Shown piece by piece: positions 61,802 through 64,000 of a stretch of 64,000 nt of DNA. The notes under the pieces are model-generated. The model did no database searches. It was given only the letters and a program-made list of their open reading frames with translations, and was not told the origin of the DNA. This stretch comes from Pseudomonadota bacterium (GTDB taxonomy: Bacteria > Pseudomonadota > Gammaproteobacteria > Steroidobacterales > Steroidobacteraceae), in the NCBI GenBank assembly GCA_021843755.1, contig JAKBWB010000041.1, positions 1-64,000 on the forward strand, given 5' to 3'. Positions within the stretch are counted from its first letter, which is position 1, and each line of letters opens with the position of its first letter. The translations under genes and the position numbers were made by a program.

Positions 61802-62788
61802 TCAGACTCGAGCGTAGCCGGGCGTCACCGCGTCATCGAGATCGGCGCCAAGGTCGGTGAGCCGCCGCCGCACGTCCGCTTCGATGCCCGCGAAGTCGAG
61901 CGCAAGACCCGCGATCTCGTGCTGCGAGACCCGGCAGTCGCTGAAATCCACCGCCAGACCCGTACCGAGCGACACGACCGTGCCGGTCTGCTCGCGGTAC
62001 TGCACGGAGCGATCCAGACGATCCACGTCCAGCACCAGATCGGCAGCCGACGCAGCCGTGGCATGCGAGAGCAGATAGACCCCGAGGAACGCCCGATACG
62101 ACAGCTCGTCGCCCCATGCGCCAAGCTGCGTTTGCAGCCTACCGAGCTGCCGCTGCACTCCGGACGTCCAGCGCGGGATCCGCGGCAGACCGAGGCTGTG
62201 CGCAAACCGGCCGGCGGGCGAATCGATCGGCGCCAGGGCCAGGATCAGAAAGTGACAGAGCTCGAAATACGGCATCGGTCCCTGCGCCCGGTAGCTGCGG
62301 CACGAGAGCCACTGCTGCCGCGGATTGCGCCGGATCACCAGGTGAAAGCCGCCGAGCGCGCTCTTCAGCGCGCGGGCCCGCGCGAGGGAGCGCGAAAAGC
62401 CCAACACCGCGGTCTTGCCGTCCCGCCGCGCGTGCTCGATCAGGCGCGAGAGATAGGCGACTTCCCCGCGCACGCCGTCCCGGGGAAAGTAGTGCTCGAG
62501 CGCGAACGCCTCGCGATAGCCGGGCACGCCGCGCACGAAGCCCCGCAGCAGCGGGAGGTACTCGACGCGGTACGGCGCGGCCAGCGCCGGATGGCGCGAG
62601 TTCCACCCTGCCGCCGTGTCGCGCGCGATGCCCCTGCGGGAAGTATGGGCGAGGCGCTCGGCAAACGGCTCGTAGAAACACGTCGTGCGCTCCACGGCGC
62701 GAAATCGGCTCCAGACATACGTGCTGGCGCAGCGCAAGCCCCCATGCAGGAACACAACACCGCGGTCGTCGCTCGAATTTCGGGTCAT
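61802..62788 (-). CDS. Sulfotransferase-like protein
   Basis: 328 aa from the ATG at 62788; a longer frame adds 19 unrelated residues. The N-terminal strand-loop GVVFLHGGLRCASTYVWSRF looks like the PAPS 5'-phosphosulfate loop, and VIRRNPRQQWLSCRSY looks like the 3'-phosphate motif (Arg and Ser). Such enzymes sulfate lipids, sugars or proteins. The family assignment is by motif and moderate. It lies next to an FkbM methyltransferase gene, so both may act on an extracellular glycan. Confidence 0.55.
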   Translation of the reverse strand: MTRNSSDDRGVVFLHGGLRCASTYVWSRFRAVERTTCFYEPFAERLAHTSRRGIARDTAAGWNSRHPALAAPYRVEYLPLLRGFVRGVPGYREAFALEHYFPRDGVRGEVAYLSRLIEHARRDGKTAVLGFSRSLARARALKSALGGFHLVIRRNPRQQWLSCRSYRAQGPMPYFELCHFLILALAPIDSPAGRFAHSLGLPRIPRWTSGVQRQLGRLQTQLGAWGDELSYRAFLGVYLLSHATAASAADLVLDVDRLDRSVQYREQTGTVVSLGTGLAVDFSDCRVSQHEIAGLALDFAGIEADVRRRLTDLGADLDDAVTPGYARV

Positions 62789-63247
62789 GTCAGGATGATG
62801 CACTGATCTGTCTGCCGGAATCTGTACTCGCGCCGGCAGCCGCACCCGCAGCTCTCTCGCTCGCCCGTGAGCGTCTCCAGCACATGCATTGCGCCGGCGC
62901 GATCACCGGCTGCCGGCAATTGTAACGATCGTCGCCGGGCTCATGGAAGCCTTCCCGGCGGTACGGATGATCGCCGGCCCTGGGCGCCCCGCACCGCCAT
63001 CGCCCGGTCCCGCGGCCCGCACTGTCGTTGACACGCGGGATTTCCACGGCTAGCCTTTCGAGCCAATCCGCCGCCGCAGCTCACGCAGGCTTCCCGGTTC
63101 GCTCTGGTCGATGCGCCGCGCCGCCCGCGAGCACCGGATGCTCCCTCCTGCGGCGCCGTCGTCCCGCGGATGCCGAGTCCGGCGGCCTCGGTACCCGGGT
63201 AATCATGGCACCGTCGGTCGCGGGCGCGACCGGCGCCGGGGAACACC
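62789..63247. other. Intergenic region before the FkbM gene
   Basis: Nothing coding was recognised. It holds a probable promoter (next entry) and GC-rich sequence with short inverted repeats. Confidence 0.4.
63028..63056 (+). promoter_or_regulatory. Promoter-like sequence for the FkbM gene
   Basis: A perfect TTGACA (63028-63033), a 17-nt spacer and TAGCCT (63051-63056). It would give a leader of about 185 nt. Confidence 0.45.
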
Positions 63248-64000
63248 GTGCGAATCTATATCAATCGGGCGCTGGAGCGGCTCAACTACGACAGCCTCCT
63301 GGTCAAGCGCGGCCGGTGGCAGCAGCTTCGGCAGGATGCCTCCCGCTGGCAGCGGTTGCGTCCGCTTGCCGGCGCAAGCGACCTGATGGTCAGCCACGCC
63401 GGCGAGATCCTCGAGCTGTTGCGCAACGTCGATGAGCTGCGGTCGCAGTTCGGACAGGATGCTTTCGTCCTCTCGCAGCTGCTGTTCAAGAAGGGAGGCT
63501 ACTTCGTCGACTTCGGTGCCACGGACGGCGTCCTCGGCAGCAACAGCTACATACTCGAGCGACGGTACGGTTGGACGGGAATACTGGCCGAGCCCGCCCG
63601 CTGCTGGCACGCGGCATTGCAGCGCAACCGCGGCGCGCACATTGAATTCTCCTGCGTCTCGGCCAGCTCTGGTCGAACGATTCCGTTCTACGAAAAAGGC
63701 GTGCTGTCCAGTGCGCGCAGCCAGCTGTCCTTCGGGAAGAAGCTCAAGCGTCTGACCAAACCCGGACGCTTCTATGAGGTGCCGACGATTTCGCTGCTCG
63801 ATCTGCTGCAAAAGCATGGCGCGCCGCCGGTGATCGACTACCTCTCGCTCGACACGGAAGGCACCGAGCTGCAGATCCTCGGCGCGTTCGACTTCTCGGC
63901 ATTCCGCTTCAGGGTCATCACCTGCGAACACAACTACTCGCCGAACCGGGACCGGATCTTTGCGCTGCTGAGCGCGCACGGCTACCGGCGGGTATGCGAG
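63248..64000 (+). CDS. FkbM-family methyltransferase (partial, runs off the window)
   Basis: Open from the GTG at 63248 (GGGGAAC upstream) to the window edge, 251 codons without a stop. Family features: ELRSQFGQDAFVLSQLLFKK, GYFVDFGATDGVLGSNSYIL (SAM-binding start), TGILAEPARCWHAAL and IDYLSLDTEGTELQILGAFD (the conserved DTEG block). FkbM proteins O-methylate sugars or secondary metabolites. The 3' end is missing. Confidence 0.85.
   Translation, partial: MRIYINRALERLNYDSLLVKRGRWQQLRQDASRWQRLRPLAGASDLMVSHAGEILELLRNVDELRSQFGQDAFVLSQLLFKKGGYFVDFGATDGVLGSNSYILERRYGWTGILAEPARCWHAALQRNRGAHIEFSCVSASSGRTIPFYEKGVLSSARSQLSFGKKLKRLTKPGRFYEVPTISLLDLLQKHGAPPVIDYLSLDTEGTELQILGAFDFSAFRFRVITCEHNYSPNRDRIFALLSAHGYRRVCE

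Overview
The window is GC-rich chromosomal DNA that looks gammaproteobacterial. The best clue is conserved gene order: ygfB-pepP-ubiH-ubiI facing away from (TIGR02449 gene)-zapA-6S RNA-fau, the divergent pmbA/yjgA pair, rplM-rpsI, and purE-purK. A Coq7-type ubiquinone hydroxylase and a Clp/Vfr-like CRP suggest a Xanthomonadales/Nevskiales-like lineage rather than an enteric one; that placement is inference.

Layout. (1) 1-15.4 kb is core genome: a leftward single-aptamer glycine riboswitch at the edge, ispG, phhB, the ubiquinone operon, zapA and 6S RNA, fau, a 17-residue Lys/Ala peptide gene, rpiA, yihY-like, djlA, purC-rpe, crp, coq7 and rplM-rpsI. (2) 15.5-15.8 kb holds a decayed tRNA-Gln(UUG) and an intact tRNA-Gln(CUG). 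(3) 15.8-36.1 kb is an accessory island. It has a leftward Tn7-like module (TnsA-TnsB fusion, TnsC/TniB ATPase, TniQ), then a rightward four-gene cassette: an HTH-helicase-DUF3883 protein, a NYN nuclease, a DUF1156 DNA methyltransferase and a DUF499 ATPase. After these come an XRE/zinc-ribbon protein, a DUF3892 protein and a trypsin-like protease whose 3' end runs into repeats. Related CGGCCA-N7-CTGGAA repeats lie at both flanks of the island. (4) 36.3-64 kb returns to core-like genes: a DUF1634-TauE fusion, Usp, a PLD-type synthase, pmbA/yjgA, purEK, an AAA-FHA protein, plsB in a run with an orphan contractile-tail sheath gene and an L,D-transpeptidase, greB, homospermidine synthase, GST, sulfurtransferase, speA, an RRM protein, a lipoprotein-type methyltransferase, an SF1 helicase, a sulfotransferase-like protein and a partial FkbM methyltransferase.

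How genes work together. ubiH, ubiI and coq7 supply ring hydroxylations of ubiquinone. purC, purE and purK act in purine synthesis. rpiA and rpe act in the non-oxidative pentose phosphate branch. speA and hss suggest polyamine synthesis that includes homospermidine. The methyltransferase-helicase-ATPase-nuclease cassette has the composition of a self/non-self DNA defence system and is the most interesting part of the window. A second theme is that many genes have a -10 hexamer only 6-9 nt before the start codon, which suggests leaderless transcripts.
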